Part shown: in pieces, positions 31,980 to 32,892 of the stretch
Layout of the letters: the number at the start of each line of letters is the position of its first letter
How positions within the stretch are numbered: the stretch's first letter is position 1
Source: an uncultured Lachnospiraceae bacterium
Lineage (GTDB): Bacteria > Bacillota > Clostridia > Lachnospirales > Lachnospiraceae
Reading direction: 5' to 3'
Length of the DNA: 32,892 nucleotides
Assembly (NCBI GenBank): GCA_947629385.1
Contig: CANRDO010000030.1
Location: 1 to 32,892, forward strand
Notes under the pieces: generated by a model
The model's database searches: none
Seen by the model: the letters and a program-made list of their open reading frames with translations, nothing else
What the model was told of the DNA's origin: nothing
Program-made: the position numbers and the translations under genes

Positions 31980-32825
31980 ATGAGTATAACGACAAAGATA
32001 ATGTACGCTGGAAAAATGTATAATAATAAAAAGCATTTAAAAGACAAAATGAAATTATTATTTGGAGCGAATACTCTTAATGTCATATTGTCTAGTTTGT
32101 TTTTTATGATTGGTTTTACAAAAAAAGAGGAAAAGTTACTTAAAGATAATGCTGAATTTAGATATAGATATAAAGGTAAGAGATGTTTTATCTTGGGAAA
32201 TGGTCCATCAGTTAGAACAATGGATTTATCGCTTTTAGAAAAGGAAGTTGTTTTTACCGTTAATCAATTTTCTAAAACTGAAATGTATAAAAAAATAAAA
32301 CCGAATTTTCATATATGGGCGGATGAACGTTTTTACGATATAGATGCAGAAAACGATTGCGATAATGAAATACTTTCGGATATGAAGGCTGCAAAGCTTA
32401 CAGATTTAACACCAATCGTTTTTTATAAAACTTCTGCTAAAAATATGATTGAAAAATATGGTTTGAAAGATTTGCTAAATATACACTATTACAGTGATAA
32501 ACTGACATTTGATGATAAATACAAAAAAAATCCGGATATGTGTAAACTGATTCCATGGTTTCCTACAGTCGTGCAGTATGCTGTTTTTTTTGCTATCTAT
32601 ATGGGCTTTTCAGAGATATACCTTTTGGGATGTGAATGCACAGGAATTTTAAATTATATAAAGGAAAGGGATAAAAAAAGTTCAGATCTTCAATATGCAT
32701 ATTCATATGAATTAAACGAAAAGGAACAACAAAATTTTAGAAAAGCTGCTGTGACTTGGAATAGCGCAAATGTTTTTAAATCACATTATAATGTTCTTCT
32801 TTATTATGAATTGTTAAGATATTGA
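31980..32825 (+). CDS. GT42-like or MptE-like (DUF115) protein
   Basis: A 281-residue protein whose core begins KRCFILGNGPSVRTMDLSLL followed by VFTVNQFSKTEMYKKIKPNFHIWADERF. The GNGPS motif and NQF element are shared by GT42 sialyltransferases (CstI/CstII) and by MptE-like/DUF115 proteins of glycan loci. FAIYMGFSEIYLLGCECTG is a further shared segment. No CMP-sialic acid genes are in the window, so a sialyltransferase role is unproven. The first 50 residues are basic and may contact the membrane. Start has no strong Shine-Dalgarno. Last complete gene of the window. Confidence 0.75.
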   Translation: MSITTKIMYAGKMYNNKKHLKDKMKLLFGANTLNVILSSLFFMIGFTKKEEKLLKDNAEFRYRYKGKRCFILGNGPSVRTMDLSLLEKEVVFTVNQFSKTEMYKKIKPNFHIWADERFYDIDAENDCDNEILSDMKAAKLTDLTPIVFYKTSAKNMIEKYGLKDLLNIHYYSDKLTFDDKYKKNPDMCKLIPWFPTVVQYAVFFAIYMGFSEIYLLGCECTGILNYIKERDKKSSDLQYAYSYELNEKEQQNFRKAAVTWNSANVFKSHYNVLLYYELLRY

Positions 32826-32892
32826 GGTCGAAACTATATATTAGTTGCGCCCGATCCCTATAGTACCTTGAAAAATTCATATTTTGTAGTAT

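Noticed and set aside
1..32892. CRISPR arrays, tRNA/rRNA genes, insertion sequences or integrases
   Set aside because: No regularly spaced repeats, no tRNA-like cloverleaf, and no transposase or recombinase motif in any frame. The inverted repeats found lack an associated recombinase here.

Overview
The window looks like a chromosomal segment of a spore-forming, anaerobic, gut-type Clostridia, most likely Lachnospiraceae. This is inferred from the Firmicutes-style rpmG-secE-nusG-rplK-rplA-rplJ-rplL order, an L10-type leader with a terminator, a Csp-like subtilase, a Cys-rich coat-type protein, a Clostridia-style feoA-feoA-feoB-small Cys-rich protein operon and a LoaP-type NusG paralog. No 16S rRNA or other species-level marker is present.

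Layout. 1-3575: translation/transcription core (end of L33, SecE, NusG, L11, L1, L10, L7/L12) with three recognisable RNA control elements. 3511-3680: nested inverted repeats after rplL. 3685-4324 (minus): two overlapping small genes of unknown function. 4450-4605: a 51-residue ORF. 4680-6725 (minus): Cys-rich coat-type protein with a sigma-K-like promoter, and a subtilase whose catalytic Ser position reads Cys. 6874-10535: DtxR-type regulator divergent from feoA1-feoA2-feoB-small Cys-rich membrane protein, with repeated TTAG-N6-CTAA boxes. 10703-16356: divergent cellobiose phosphorylase (GH94) and beta-galactosidase (GH2). 16357-16964: a 608-nt AT-rich gap bounded by 24-bp inverted repeats, resembling an invertible promoter. 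16965-19070: SF2 helicase with four helicase-associated repeats.

19190 to the end is a polysaccharide locus whose base composition falls from GC-rich to strongly AT-rich, suggesting acquired DNA. It starts with a polyprenyl-phosphate sugar transferase and a LoaP-like antiterminator. Next comes a cassette of DRE-TIM aldolase, RfbF, RfbG, D-2-hydroxyacid dehydrogenase and Ldh_2-type oxidoreductase, predicted to make CDP-4-keto-6-deoxyglucose plus an aldol-derived hydroxy-acid unit. Membrane acyltransferases, GT8 and GT4 glycosyltransferases and a GT42/MptE-like protein follow. No flippase or polymerase is visible, so the locus continues beyond the window.

The most interesting layer is phase variation. 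An acyltransferase is out of frame at a heptanucleotide repeat, and loss of exactly one unit restores a sensible C-terminus. A G9 tract occupies the ribosome-binding position of the first sugar transferase. A second G9 tract lies near the 3' end of the hydroxyacid dehydrogenase, and a G7 tract in a third acyltransferase. Together with the candidate invertible promoter, this suggests a surface glycan tuned by several stochastic switches.
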